The position numbers were made by a program, and so were the translations under genes. Below the pieces are notes generated by a model. It searched no databases. It was not told where the DNA came from and saw nothing but the letters and a program-made list of their open reading frames with translations. Of a stretch of DNA of 64,000 bases, positions 18,886-28,203 are shown in pieces; positions within the stretch are counted from its first letter, which is position 1, and each line of letters opens with the position of its first letter. Origin of the DNA: Lachnospiraceae bacterium (GTDB lineage Bacteria; Bacillota; Clostridia; Lachnospirales; Lachnospiraceae); contig CAAGSD010000005.1 in the NCBI GenBank assembly GCA_900772845.1, forward strand, positions 1 through 64,000, read 5' to 3'.

Positions 18886-19905
18886 ATGGCAAAAGCAGTA
18901 AAATTAGCAGATATCGCAGAGAGAGTAGGCGTCAGCACAGTGACGGTGTCCAAGGCTTTGTCCGGGCAAAAAGGAGTCAGTGAAGAGGTTAGAGAGAAAA
19001 TCCGCAGCATTGCGGAAGAACTGGGCTACCAGCAGCCGTCCGCAGCAAGGAAGAGCCAGAGCCAGAAAAGCTATAATATCGGTATCCTGATCTCCGAGAG
19101 ATTCCTGGATAAGTATGAATCCTTCTACTGGCAGATGTATCAGTCGGTGGCCACCAGAGCTACGGCCAAGGAATGCTTTACTATGTTGGAGGTTATCGGT
19201 GCAACGGAAGAAGAGAATGGCAGAATGCCGAAGCTGGTGCAGGAGCGCAAGGTGGACGGTATTATTGTGATCGGTAAAATGATGGATGGTTATCTGCAGC
19301 ATCTGAATACAGAAGCCGGGATCCCGGTAATCTATCTGGATTATTATAACGGAAGGGAAGCCAGTGATTCCGTGATCTCCAACAGCTACTACGGAACCTA
19401 TGAGCTGACCTATTATCTGTACCGTATGGGACACCGCAAAATTGCTTATGTGGGAACTCTGCTTGCCACGGAGAGTATTACAGACCGTTATTTCGGCTAT
19501 CAGAAAGCACTGTTGGAGCTGGGACTGGAGCAGAAGAGAGAATGGGTGCTGGATGACCGCCACCTCGAGACTGGTGAGATCGATACTGTGAACATGTTGC
19601 AGATTCCTAAGGATATGCCCACAGCATTTGTATGCAACTGTGATCTGACCGCCAGCTTCCTCATCAAGAAACTGAGAGAGAACGGATATCGTGTGCCGGA
19701 GGATATTTCTGTGGTAGGCTTTGACAATTACCTATATCCGGGACTCAGTGACATCCGTATCACGACTTATGAAGTAGATATGGGAGAGATGGCGAGAAGA
19801 GCCATTCATAATATGATCAAGAAGATCACCAGTGATAATTATAAGTCCGGAGTTACCGTGGTGGAAGGCCGCCTGGTGCTGAAGGACAGCGTGTCTCACG
19901 TATAG
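18886..19905 (+). CDS. LacI-family transcriptional regulator
   Basis: A 339-residue LacI/GalR protein. The N-terminal helix-turn-helix reads LADIAERVGVSTVTVSKALSG and is followed by the hinge (EELGYQQP). A periplasmic-binding-protein-like effector domain covers 60-335 and ends in a typical DMGEMARRA segment. GATAAGGAGT gives a good ribosome binding site. Its position between the GH36 gene and the importer suggests that it senses a galactoside or manno-oligosaccharide. A LacI-type operator candidate is at 21179-21192. The 3' end overlaps the convergent AraC gene by 53 bp. Confidence 0.93.
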   Translation: MAKAVKLADIAERVGVSTVTVSKALSGQKGVSEEVREKIRSIAEELGYQQPSAARKSQSQKSYNIGILISERFLDKYESFYWQMYQSVATRATAKECFTMLEVIGATEEENGRMPKLVQERKVDGIIVIGKMMDGYLQHLNTEAGIPVIYLDYYNGREASDSVISNSYYGTYELTYYLYRMGHRKIAYVGTLLATESITDRYFGYQKALLELGLEQKREWVLDDRHLETGEIDTVNMLQIPKDMPTAFVCNCDLTASFLIKKLRENGYRVPEDISVVGFDNYLYPGLSDIRITTYEVDMGEMARRAIHNMIKKITSDNYKSGVTVVEGRLVLKDSVSHV

Positions 19906-20800
19906 ATTGCGGGGCATTCTGTCTATAGACGAAAGGCGTGACGCCGGTGTGCTTTTTAAACAGGTGGATGAAATGATTGGTATTGTCGATACCTACCATA
20001 GAGCCCACCTCATGAATGGGATCATCCATAGATAGGAGCAGCGATTTGGCTGCTTCTATTTTTTTCTCCTGAAGATATTGCAGCGGAGAAATATGGAAAG
20101 CGGCGGAAAATTCCCGGCATAGGCGGTAGCGGCTGATTCCCAGGGTCTGTTCGAAATATTCCAGAGAATGACTTTCCGCATAGTTGTCATCAAAATCCGC
20201 TTTCATGGACAGCAGATAGGCGGGCAGAGGCTTTGCGTCCCGGGAGACCGACAGAGCGGACAGCATCAACTCCGTGAACATTCCGGTCAGCTCCATGTGA
20301 AGCTGTATCTGTTCTGCAGGAGTCGGGGTAAATGGAAATTTGGTCAACTGCTGCATCCGCTGTGAGACGCAGGAACCGACGGGAATCGGATAACAACAGG
20401 TAAAATTAGCTTCAAATATGTTATAATAAGAAGAAAGTTCTCTTCCGCTTAAGAAAAACATCTGAAAACGCCACTTTCCCTGCAACAGCCGCAAGCTGAA
20501 TCCCTGGCTGCAATCCAGAAACAGCAGATGCTCGTGATCCAGCACCACCTCGGTACCCTGGGTGGAGAGAGCGGCGCTGCCTTCTAAAGTATAGAGCAGC
20601 AGATAGGAAGGAAAAGGATTCCATTCATAATAAAAGGGATTGGATAGGCGGAATTCTCCGCCGGCTAACGGCAGTAAGAAGCCCTTGTCTTCCAGGGAGA
20701 CATTATAAAGCTGTCCCAGGAGGATCTCCGGAGACCGCTGCCCTTCGATACCGGAAGCGGTACGCTTTAATGCATTGAGAAAAGTGGTGGAAATGTTCAT
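19853..20800 (-). CDS. AraC-family transcriptional regulator (315 aa)
   Basis: N-terminal cupin-like sensing domain (about 40-180: LLLYTLEGSAAL, LLFLDCSQGFSL) and a C-terminal double helix-turn-helix (about 205-300) with GISRYRLCREFSAAF and VGSMVGIDNTNHFIHLFKKH, then TGVTPFVYR. It is divergent from the importer operon that starts at 21222, with 421 bp between them, so it probably activates that operon in response to a bound sugar. The last 20 residues (after VYRQ) extend beyond the family norm and lie in the 53-bp antisense overlap with the LacI gene. Confidence 0.9.
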   Translation of the reverse strand: MNISTTFLNALKRTASGIEGQRSPEILLGQLYNVSLEDKGFLLPLAGGEFRLSNPFYYEWNPFPSYLLLYTLEGSAALSTQGTEVVLDHEHLLFLDCSQGFSLRLLQGKWRFQMFFLSGRELSSYYNIFEANFTCCYPIPVGSCVSQRMQQLTKFPFTPTPAEQIQLHMELTGMFTELMLSALSVSRDAKPLPAYLLSMKADFDDNYAESHSLEYFEQTLGISRYRLCREFSAAFHISPLQYLQEKKIEAAKSLLLSMDDPIHEVGSMVGIDNTNHFIHLFKKHTGVTPFVYRQNAPQSIRETRCPSAPGGLPPR

Positions 20801-20925
20801 ACAAAAACCTTGCCTTTCCGTAAGCTGCAGACTCAGGCTGCTTTAGTAGCTTGTGCAGGAACAAAACTTCATGTGAAAAATTTATTTTTCACATTTGAAA
20901 CATTCTTTTTTTGAAAAATTAATTT

Positions 20926-20958
20926 AGCTTAAATATATTATAAACCAATATTTAAGCT
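20926..20958. promoter_or_regulatory. 11-bp inverted repeat, candidate operator in the importer promoter region
   Basis: AGCTTAAATAT (20926-20936) and ATATTTAAGCT (20948-20958) are perfect inverted arms with an 11-bp spacer. They lie in the 421-bp AT-rich gap between the AraC gene and the solute-binding-protein gene. The gap also holds TTAGTTAATT/AATTAATTAC repeats (20994-21032) and a -10 box TATAAT (21040-21045). I see no ORF in the gap. Confidence 0.45.
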
Positions 20959-21178
20959 GTTTCAATGACAAAGGATGTGAAGAAAACAAAATTAGTTAAT
21001 TGAAGTAGCTAATTTAATTCAAATTAATTACTTTAATTGTATAATGTGTACAAAACAAAGGCATAAAACTTGTGAAAATAGAAGATAATAACGGAAAAAG
21101 CAAGAATAGGAGATTAAAAACAAGAATAGTTGATGATTAATTAATATAATTATGTATAATTAAATTAAGTTACAAAAC

Positions 21179-21192
21179 AGTAAACGTTATCA
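21179..21192. promoter_or_regulatory. cre/LacI-type operator
   Basis: AGTAAACGTTATCA matches the Firmicute catabolite-responsive consensus TGWAANCGNTNWCA at 13 of 14 positions. It lies 30 bp before the solute-binding-protein start and downstream of the -10 box, a position suited to roadblock repression by CcpA or by the LacI-family protein at 18886. Confidence 0.55.
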
Positions 21193-21221
21193 AATGTAAC
21201 AAAAAACAAGGAGGATTTCTT

Positions 21222-22682
21222 ATGAAGATGAAAAAGTTTTTAGCTCTTTCCACAGCATCTATCATGGCTCTGTCAATGGTAGCATGTGGAAGCACAGACA
21301 ACGGCGGTGCAGCTGAAAGTTCTGCAGCAGCAAGCGAGGCTCCCGCAACTGCAGAAGCTACTACCGAGGCAGGCAGCACAGCAGACGCAGAGGTAATCGG
21401 TCTGAATTACGCAGACATCACTCTGGGTGAGGATTGCACAGACATTACCACAATCATTAAAGTTCTGACCAACCGTACCGACCTGCTGGAGGATGGCGCA
21501 GCAATTCCTTTCCAGACATACATTGATGCATTCAACGAGATGTATCCCAACATCACTATTGATATTGAAGGTATCACCGATTACGCAAGTGACACACTGC
21601 TTCGCTTACAGGGCGGTGACTGGGGCGATGTAATGATGATCCCCGCAGTTGACAAGGCTGACTTAAGCACCTACTTCCTGCCGCTCGGAACCACCACTGA
21701 GATGGACGGACAGCTGAACTACTACAACCAGATGTACGAAGGTGTTGTATACGGCGTTCCTTACACCGCAGGCGTTAACGGCGGTATCGTTTATAACAAG
21801 GCAGTATTTGAAGCAGCAGGAATCACCGAGATGCCTAAGACTCCCGAAGATTTCATCGCAGCATTAAAGAAGATCAAAGAGTATGACAGCTCCATCATTC
21901 CTATGTACACCAACTATGCAGCAGGCTGGGCAATGGGCGGCCAGTGGGATCCCGCTATCAGCGGCAGTGCTACCGGCGACAGCACCTACATGAATCAGAA
22001 GTTATTACATACTGCAAATCCTTTTGCTGATCCCGGCGACGGAACAGGCGCTTATAATGTATACAAGGTAATGTACGATGCAGTTGCTGAAGGTCTTACC
22101 GAGGAAGACTACTCCACCACCGACTGGGAAGGCTGTAAGGGTATGATCAACAATGGTCAGATCGCATGCATGGTTCTTGGTTCCTGGGCAGTGCCTCAGA
22201 TGGTAGAAGCTGGTGACAACGGCGACGATATCGCTTATATGCCGTTCCCTATTACCCTGACCAGTGGTAAGCAGGCAGCTTCCGTAGGCCCTGACTACAG
22301 CTTTGGTATCAACGCTAATGCTACCGAGGACAATAAGGCAGCAGCTTTGTGCTTCGTTAAGTTCATGGCAGAAGAATCCGGATTCTCCTATGACTGTGGC
22401 GGACTTCCCGTTGCTATCAAGGATTCCAGATTACCGGATTTCTACGCAGCATTCAAGGGTATCGACTTTGTAGTGGATGATCCTGCGATTGAAGGCGAAG
22501 AGGATCTGTTAAACGAACTGAATGCAGAAAGTGGTCTTAACATCAACAACAACGGTGAGACCAAGATGCAGGAACTGGTTGAGTGCGCAGCAGACGGTTC
22601 CAAGACCTATGATGAGATCATCGACGAGTGGAATGCAGAGTGGACTTCCGCACAGGAGAGCTGTGGTGTAGAGATCCAGTAA
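21222..22682 (+). CDS. ABC sugar-binding lipoprotein (mannan locus)
   Basis: A 486-residue extracellular substrate-binding protein. The signal peptide ends in lipobox SMVAC with lipidation at the cysteine (residue 22), followed by an A/S/E-rich tether to about residue 52. The mature part has the family-1 carbohydrate-binding fold: PYTAGVNGGIVYNKAVFEAAG, and WAMGGQW near the binding cleft. AAGGAGG with ideal spacing gives strong expression. Two permeases follow, then the mannan phosphorylases, so manno-oligosaccharides are the inferred ligand. No ATPase is encoded here; a shared MsmX-type ATPase elsewhere is assumed. Confidence 0.92.
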   Translation: MKMKKFLALSTASIMALSMVACGSTDNGGAAESSAAASEAPATAEATTEAGSTADAEVIGLNYADITLGEDCTDITTIIKVLTNRTDLLEDGAAIPFQTYIDAFNEMYPNITIDIEGITDYASDTLLRLQGGDWGDVMMIPAVDKADLSTYFLPLGTTTEMDGQLNYYNQMYEGVVYGVPYTAGVNGGIVYNKAVFEAAGITEMPKTPEDFIAALKKIKEYDSSIIPMYTNYAAGWAMGGQWDPAISGSATGDSTYMNQKLLHTANPFADPGDGTGAYNVYKVMYDAVAEGLTEEDYSTTDWEGCKGMINNGQIACMVLGSWAVPQMVEAGDNGDDIAYMPFPITLTSGKQAASVGPDYSFGINANATEDNKAAALCFVKFMAEESGFSYDCGGLPVAIKDSRLPDFYAAFKGIDFVVDDPAIEGEEDLLNELNAESGLNINNNGETKMQELVECAADGSKTYDEIIDEWNAEWTSAQESCGVEIQ

Positions 22683-22730
22683 TTTCATCAGGCAGTAAAC
22701 ATTAAGCGACTAACTTAATCTTCTGAAGTG

Positions 22731-22758
22731 AGAGGGAACCGTTTATCCGATTCCCTCT
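22731..22758 (+). terminator. Intra-operon stem-loop after the binding-protein gene
   Basis: AGAGGGAA (22731-22738) pairs with TTCCCTCT (22751-22758) across a 12-base loop, without a strong T-run. Such loops commonly stabilise the binding-protein mRNA or attenuate readthrough, so that more binding protein than permease is made. Confidence 0.6.
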
Positions 22759-22790
22759 TAGTTAAGAGAGAAGGGTATGGAGGTATTTCG

Positions 22791-23801
22791 ATGAATGCAG
22801 AGACAATGAAGAAAACAAAAAAACCCTTCAGCATGAAAAAATGGGTAAAGAGCAGGAACGGACAACAGACCATCGTCATCCTGTCCTTCATGATCATTCC
22901 CCTGCTTTTGCTGTTTGTGTTCACCTATCTTCCTTTTGGCGAGATGGTAAAATTCAGTTTTTATAAAATGAAATATGCTACCCCGGTAGACAAAAGACAG
23001 TTTGTAGGATTTCAGAACTACATCGACGTATTTAAAAAGGATGAATGCTTCAGCGCATTGAAGCTGAGCCTTTATTACATGGCGGGCGCAATGGTGCAGC
23101 TGGCACTTGCATTGTACCTGGCAACAATCCTTAGCTTTAAGACCAAGTTCGGCAATATGTTCAAGGGATTCATGTTCTTCCCCTATCTGATCAGTGGTAT
23201 TGCCATCGGCTTTATCTTCAAATTCTTCTACACCAGAGGCTTCGTATTCGATACAGTGTTACAGTGGTGTGGATTTAACTTAGAAAACCTTCCGTACTGG
23301 CTGAAAGACAAGAGCATTAACAATATCTCTCTGGTAGCTTCCTCCGTATGGCGTTATTACGGCAACAATATGGTACTCTTCATCGGTGCCATCATGTCCG
23401 TGGACTCCGAGATGTATGAGGCAGCAGAGCTGGACGGTGCCAATAAATTCCAACAGTTTATACATATTATCTTACCCAGCATTAAGACCATCGTTACACT
23501 GAACGTGATCCTGTCCATCACAGGTTCCCTGAGTGCTTTCGATCCTCCTTACGTTATTACCAAGGGTGGCGGCGGAACCGCAACCTACTTCGTATTGATG
23601 GATAAGATCGCACATACCAACCAGCAGGTAGGTCTGGCATCTGCCATGGCTGTGGTACTGTTACTGATCATTTTTGCAGCAACAATTTTGCAGAAGCTCT
23701 TCTTCAAACTGGTATTTAGAAGCTCTGATGCGGACAATGAAGAATATACCAGAAGAAAACGTCTCAGAAGAGAGGCAAGCTGGAAGAAGGAGGCGATGTA
23801 A
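22791..23801 (+). CDS. ABC sugar permease, first subunit (mannan locus)
   Basis: A 336-residue MalF-type inner-membrane permease with six transmembrane helices and the cytoplasmic EAA loop EMYEAAELDGANKFQQF for ATPase contact. Start at 22791 follows GGAGG at good distance; the longer frame from 22728 has no ribosome binding site. It works with the binding protein at 21222 and the permease at 23803. Confidence 0.92.
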   Translation: MNAETMKKTKKPFSMKKWVKSRNGQQTIVILSFMIIPLLLLFVFTYLPFGEMVKFSFYKMKYATPVDKRQFVGFQNYIDVFKKDECFSALKLSLYYMAGAMVQLALALYLATILSFKTKFGNMFKGFMFFPYLISGIAIGFIFKFFYTRGFVFDTVLQWCGFNLENLPYWLKDKSINNISLVASSVWRYYGNNMVLFIGAIMSVDSEMYEAAELDGANKFQQFIHIILPSIKTIVTLNVILSITGSLSAFDPPYVITKGGGGTATYFVLMDKIAHTNQQVGLASAMAVVLLLIIFAATILQKLFFKLVFRSSDADNEEYTRRKRLRREASWKKEAM

Positions 23802-23802
23802 G

Positions 23803-24669
23803 ATGGCAAAGATGAAAACCAATCGCAAACATTACAGCGCAGGCGCTGTGATCGGGATCATCATTAAGTATTTCAGCCTGGTGTTCTTCTCCTTCGTGGC
23901 ATTATTGCCCATCGTATCCTGCGTCATTACGGCATTCAAGACCGACGCGGAATACCAGAGCACCAATGTTATGACTCTGCCGGAGAGCTGGCTGAACTTC
24001 CAGAACTTTATTGACGCATTTAACCGTGCCAATATGGGCAGAGCATATCTGAATTCAGCGATCATCCTGGTATTTGTACTGTTAGGCTCCATCCTGGTGG
24101 GAACACAGCTTGCTTATGTACTGAACCGATTCAAGTTCCCCGGCAACGGACTGATCCGCAGCCTGTTCCTGTTTGCAACCCTCCTTCCCGGAATTGCCAT
24201 GCAGGTATCTGTGTACCAGATCATGAGTAACCTTGGATTTATCAACCATCTGTATGGTTATATCATTATGAGTATGGGTACGGATGTTATCTCCATCTAC
24301 ATCTTCATCCAGTTCATGGAAAACATTTCGGTATCGTTGGACGAATCCGCATTTATTGACGGAGCTTCCTACTTTACCATTTACTGGAAGATCATTCTTC
24401 CGCTTCTGAAACCCGCTATCGTGACTTCGATGGTGCTTAAGGGAGTAGGCGTATATAACGAGTATTATTGCGCCAGTCTGTATCTGCAGGACAAGAGGAC
24501 TCTCGGTGTGGTTGCAACCTCCCTGTATACCTTCACCGGACCTCTTGGCAGCAAATACAATCTGATCTGTGCAGGTGTACTGATGTCTCTGCTGCCTGCC
24601 CTGATCGTATTCCTGCTCTGTCAGAAACAGATCTACAGTGGAATCACCTCCGGTGCTGTCAAAGGTTAA
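23803..24669 (+). CDS. ABC sugar permease, second subunit (mannan locus)
   Basis: A 288-residue MalG-type permease with six helices and the EAA-like loop DESAFIDGASYFTIYWKI. The start at 23803 lies one base after the stop of the preceding permease, and the AGAAGGAGG ribosome binding site is inside that gene, so the two are translationally coupled. The C-terminus SGITSGAVKG is typical of the family. Confidence 0.92.
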   Translation: MAKMKTNRKHYSAGAVIGIIIKYFSLVFFSFVALLPIVSCVITAFKTDAEYQSTNVMTLPESWLNFQNFIDAFNRANMGRAYLNSAIILVFVLLGSILVGTQLAYVLNRFKFPGNGLIRSLFLFATLLPGIAMQVSVYQIMSNLGFINHLYGYIIMSMGTDVISIYIFIQFMENISVSLDESAFIDGASYFTIYWKIILPLLKPAIVTSMVLKGVGVYNEYYCASLYLQDKRTLGVVATSLYTFTGPLGSKYNLICAGVLMSLLPALIVFLLCQKQIYSGITSGAVKG

Positions 24670-24690
24670 TTACAAAGGAGAGTGCGGAAC

Positions 24691-25881
24691 ATGATGAACA
24701 TAGAAACAATGAAAATGCGGGAAGAAATTAAAAACCACCTGACAGAAGGGATCATTCCCTTCTGGAAAGGCATGAGAGATGACGAGTTCGGCGGGTATTA
24801 CGGATGGCTGGACTACGACCTGAACCTGGACAAAAAAGCAGAAAAAGGCTGTATCCTGAACAGCAGGATCACCTGGTTCTTCGCCAATGCGTATACACTG
24901 CTAAAAGACGAAAGTCTGCTTGATGAGGCAAAGCACGGATACGCTTTCCTGAAAGATCATTGCCTGGACAAAGAATACGGAGGAATCTACTGGTCATTAA
25001 ATTATGACGGGACACCGAAGGATACCACAAAGCATACGTACAATCAGGCGTTCTGCATTTATGCACTGTCCTCCTATTATGGGGCGAGTGGTGATACAGA
25101 AGCACTGGAGCTGGCGAAAAAGCTGTTTACCCTGATTGAGACTACCTGTATGGATGAGGTGGGATATCTGGAAGCATTCACCAGAGATTTCAAGCCGGAA
25201 TCCAACGAGAAATTATCGGAGAACGGTGTGCTGGCTGACAAGACCATGAACACATTGCTTCATGTCTTCGAAGCCTACACGGAACTGTACCGGGTATCCG
25301 GCGATGAAAAGGTGCATAGACGCCTGCTGTGGATCATGGATGTCTTCGCTGAGAAGGTTTACAATCCCAAGCTCCACAGACAGGAAGTATTTTTCGATAA
25401 GCATTACAATACGATTCTGGATCTGCATTCCTACGGCCACGACATCGAGACTGCCTGGCTGATCGACAGAGGCTGTAAGGTACTGGATGATCCGGAACTG
25501 ACTCAGAAGATGTATGCCATCACCAAAGACCTGACTGCACAGATCTATAAGGTCGCATTTGACGGATACTCTCTGGCAAACGAATGTGACAGAGGTGTGG
25601 TCAATGTCCACAGAGTATGGTGGGTGCAGGCTGAGACTGTGATCGGTTTCTTAAACGGTTACGAGAAAGAACCGGAGAAGACGGAGTATCTGGAAGCCGC
25701 TGAGAAGGAATGGGCATTTATCAGAGATCATGTGATCGACAAGAGAGCCGGTTCCGAATGGTTCTGGGAAGTGGATCCGGAAGGAAATCCATATCCTGAC
25801 CGACCCATTGTTGAACCCTGGAAGTGTCCCTACCATAACGGCAGAATGTGCATGGAGGTCCTGCGACGTATTCCTGGATAG
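24691..25881 (+). CDS. Cellobiose/mannobiose 2-epimerase (AGE superfamily)
   Basis: A 396-residue (alpha/alpha)6-barrel enzyme that interconverts the reducing-end glucose and mannose of beta-1,4 disaccharides. Conserved histidine-containing motifs are TYNQAFCIYALSSYY, LHSYGHDIETAWL, NVHRVWWVQAETV and PYHNGRMCMEV. The start at 24691 lies 9-10 bases after AGGAG; an upstream GTG at 24682 is too close. In this operon it would convert beta-1,4-mannobiose to mannosyl-glucose, the substrate of the next gene's GH130 phosphorylase. That matches the known Ruminococcus/Roseburia mannan route. Confidence 0.88.
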   Translation: MMNIETMKMREEIKNHLTEGIIPFWKGMRDDEFGGYYGWLDYDLNLDKKAEKGCILNSRITWFFANAYTLLKDESLLDEAKHGYAFLKDHCLDKEYGGIYWSLNYDGTPKDTTKHTYNQAFCIYALSSYYGASGDTEALELAKKLFTLIETTCMDEVGYLEAFTRDFKPESNEKLSENGVLADKTMNTLLHVFEAYTELYRVSGDEKVHRRLLWIMDVFAEKVYNPKLHRQEVFFDKHYNTILDLHSYGHDIETAWLIDRGCKVLDDPELTQKMYAITKDLTAQIYKVAFDGYSLANECDRGVVNVHRVWWVQAETVIGFLNGYEKEPEKTEYLEAAEKEWAFIRDHVIDKRAGSEWFWEVDPEGNPYPDRPIVEPWKCPYHNGRMCMEVLRRIPG

Positions 25882-25931
25882 GTCCTGCGTCGACTCCCTG
25901 AATAAGCTGTATTTTAAGAGAGGATATTAAT

Positions 25932-27107
25932 ATGTTAGAGCGATATTATGTAGAAAAAGAGAAGCAGGAAACGCTGCTCTCCCGTAAAAATGTAAAGTCA
26001 GATTTTTACAACGGTATTTATGACCGTTATGAATATCCGGTTCTGACCAGAGAACATATTCCCCTGACCTGGAGATATGATCTGGATCCAAAGACAAACC
26101 CCTATTTCATGGAGCGTCTGGGGATCAATGCAGTCATGAATTCCGGAGCGATTGAATTAAACGGTAAGTATTATCTGATAGCCCGTATCGAGGGAAATGA
26201 TAGAAAGTCCTTCTTCGGCGTGGCGGAAAGTGACAACGGTATTGACGGATTCCGTTTCTGGGATTATCCCATTTTACTGGATGATACCTGTCCGGAAGAG
26301 ACCAATGTCTATGACATGCGTCTGACCAAACATGAAGACGGTTATATCTATGGTGTGTTCTGCTCCGAGAGTAAGGATACTTCCGTGAATGACTTATCCG
26401 CAGCGGTAGCTGCTGCCGGTATTGTGAGAACCAAAGATTTGAAGCACTGGGAGAGACTGGAGAACTTAAAGACCCTTCGTTCTCCCCAACAGAGAAATGT
26501 AGTGCTGCATCCGGAATTCGTGGAAGGCAAATATGCTTTCTACACCAGACCGATGGATGATTTCATCGAGACCGGAAGTGGCGGAGGAATCGGTTTCGGA
26601 CTGTGTGACGATATCACTCATGCAGTGATCGACGAAGAGCGCATGACCAGTCTGCGGAAGTATCATACCATTACCGAGGCCAAAAACGGTGCGGGAGCTA
26701 CCCCCATCAAAACAGACAGAGGTTGGATACATATCGCACATGGAGTACGTAATACCGCAGCCGGTTTACGTTACGTCATTTATGCTTTTGCCACGGACTT
26801 AAAAGACCCGGCAAAAGTGATCGCAGAGCCCGGAGGCCTGCTGATCGGTCCCAGAGGGGAAGAGAGAGTGGGAGATGTTTCAAACGTAGTATTTACCAAT
26901 GGCGCAATCGCGAATGAGAAGGGGGAAGTCTTTATCTACTATGCATCCAGCGATACCCGCATGCATGTGGCAACTACTACCATAGATAAGCTTGTGGATT
27001 ATGTATTCAACACCCCTTCCGATCCCGGAAGAAGCGTGGAGTGTGTGGCACAGAGATGTGAACTCATCCGTAAAAATGAAGCATTTTTAAAACAGGAAGC
27101 GCGATAA
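25932..27107 (+). CDS. GH130 phosphorylase, 4-O-beta-mannosyl-glucose phosphorylase type
   Basis: A 391-residue five-bladed beta-propeller enzyme. The probable general acid is D128 in VYDMRLT. Other family motifs are YLIARIEGNDRKSFFG, PQQRNVVLHPEF, and GAGATPIKTDRGWIHIAHG, which carries phosphate-contact residues. Length and the N-terminal extension fit GH130 subfamily 1, which phosphorolyses Man-beta-1,4-Glc to mannose-1-phosphate and glucose. It sits directly after the epimerase that makes this disaccharide. Substrate is inferred from subfamily likeness and context. Confidence 0.88.
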   Translation: MLERYYVEKEKQETLLSRKNVKSDFYNGIYDRYEYPVLTREHIPLTWRYDLDPKTNPYFMERLGINAVMNSGAIELNGKYYLIARIEGNDRKSFFGVAESDNGIDGFRFWDYPILLDDTCPEETNVYDMRLTKHEDGYIYGVFCSESKDTSVNDLSAAVAAAGIVRTKDLKHWERLENLKTLRSPQQRNVVLHPEFVEGKYAFYTRPMDDFIETGSGGGIGFGLCDDITHAVIDEERMTSLRKYHTITEAKNGAGATPIKTDRGWIHIAHGVRNTAAGLRYVIYAFATDLKDPAKVIAEPGGLLIGPRGEERVGDVSNVVFTNGAIANEKGEVFIYYASSDTRMHVATTTIDKLVDYVFNTPSDPGRSVECVAQRCELIRKNEAFLKQEAR

Positions 27108-27130
27108 AAAGTGCAGAAATGAGGGACAAT

Positions 27131-28153
27131 ATGAGTAAAGTAAAAATGATCAGCCCTGCAGTACCTAATGTACCCTGGCAGGATAAACCCGAAGGTCATA
27201 CCGGAGCACCGGTATGGAGATACAGTGAGAACCCTATTATTGGCAGAAATCCCGTAGAAGGAGTAGCCAGAATCTTCAACAGTGCGGTAATGCCTTATGG
27301 CGATGAATTCATCGGCGTATTCCGTGGTGAGCAGGTCAACGGTATTCCTTACATCTACTTAGGACGCAGCAAGGATGCCATCCACTGGGATTTTGACAAG
27401 AATAAGATCCAGTTCGTAGATGAAGAAGGCAAGCCTTTCATGCCGATTTACGCATACGATCCCAGACTGGTAAAGGTGGAAGATACCTACTATATCATCT
27501 GGTGTCAGGACTTTTACGGCGCAGCCATTGGTATTGCGAAAACCACGGATTTCAAGACGTTTACCAGAATCGAGAATCCGTTCCTACCCTTTAACCGTAA
27601 CGCCGTACTGTTCCCCAGAAAAGTACACGGTAATTTCATGATGCTGTCCCGCCCTTCCGACAGCGGACATACGCCCTTCGGTGACATTTTCGTCAGTGAG
27701 AGCCCCGATATGGTATTCTGGGGGAAGCACAGACATGTGATGGGAAAATCTTCCGAATGGTGGGAGTCTCTGAAGATCGGTGGAGGAGCAGCTCCCATTG
27801 AGACCTCTGAAGGGTGGCTGCTGTTCTATCATGGTGTCAGTGGAACCTGTAACGGTTATGTCTATTCCATCGGTGGAGCAATCCTGGATATTGATAACCC
27901 GTCCATCGTAAAATATCGTTGCGAAAATTTCCTTCTGACTCCCGAAGAATGGTATGAGGAGAGAGGATTCGTACCGAATGTATGCTTTCCCTGTGCTACC
28001 ATTCATGACTCCGAGAGCGGCAGGATCGCCATTTACTATGGCGCAGCAGACAGTTATGTAGGACTGGCATTCACGACTATTGATGAAGTGGTTGACTATA
28101 TCAAGGAACACAGCGTGGTCAACACAAGCGATACGGAAGAAGGCAGAAGATAG
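27131..28153 (+). CDS. GH130 phosphorylase, beta-1,4-manno-oligosaccharide type
   Basis: A 340-residue GH130 protein with the general acid at D110 in YAYDPRLVK. The phosphate-site motifs are FNRNAVLFPRKVHG and GGGAAPIETSEGWLLFYHG. It is shorter than the preceding GH130 and resembles subfamily 2, which removes mannose one unit at a time from manno-oligosaccharides as mannose-1-phosphate. Start 27131 (MSKVKM) is chosen over 27119 because GAGGGA lies just upstream. The pair of GH130 genes gives a complete cytoplasmic manno-oligosaccharide pathway with the epimerase. Confidence 0.88.
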   Translation: MSKVKMISPAVPNVPWQDKPEGHTGAPVWRYSENPIIGRNPVEGVARIFNSAVMPYGDEFIGVFRGEQVNGIPYIYLGRSKDAIHWDFDKNKIQFVDEEGKPFMPIYAYDPRLVKVEDTYYIIWCQDFYGAAIGIAKTTDFKTFTRIENPFLPFNRNAVLFPRKVHGNFMMLSRPSDSGHTPFGDIFVSESPDMVFWGKHRHVMGKSSEWWESLKIGGGAAPIETSEGWLLFYHGVSGTCNGYVYSIGGAILDIDNPSIVKYRCENFLLTPEEWYEERGFVPNVCFPCATIHDSESGRIAIYYGAADSYVGLAFTTIDEVVDYIKEHSVVNTSDTEEGRR

Positions 28154-28156
28154 AAT

Positions 28157-28185
28157 CAAAGGACCTGCGGTGAGCGGGTCCTTTG
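28157..28185 (+). terminator. Intra-operon hairpin before the esterase gene
   Basis: CAAAGGACC (28157-28165) and GGTCCTTTG (28177-28185) form a perfect 9-bp stem, followed by CGGTTTTGG. The short T-run suggests partial termination or mRNA protection. Confidence 0.6.
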
Positions 28186-28203
28186 CGGTTTTGGAGACAG
28201 CGT

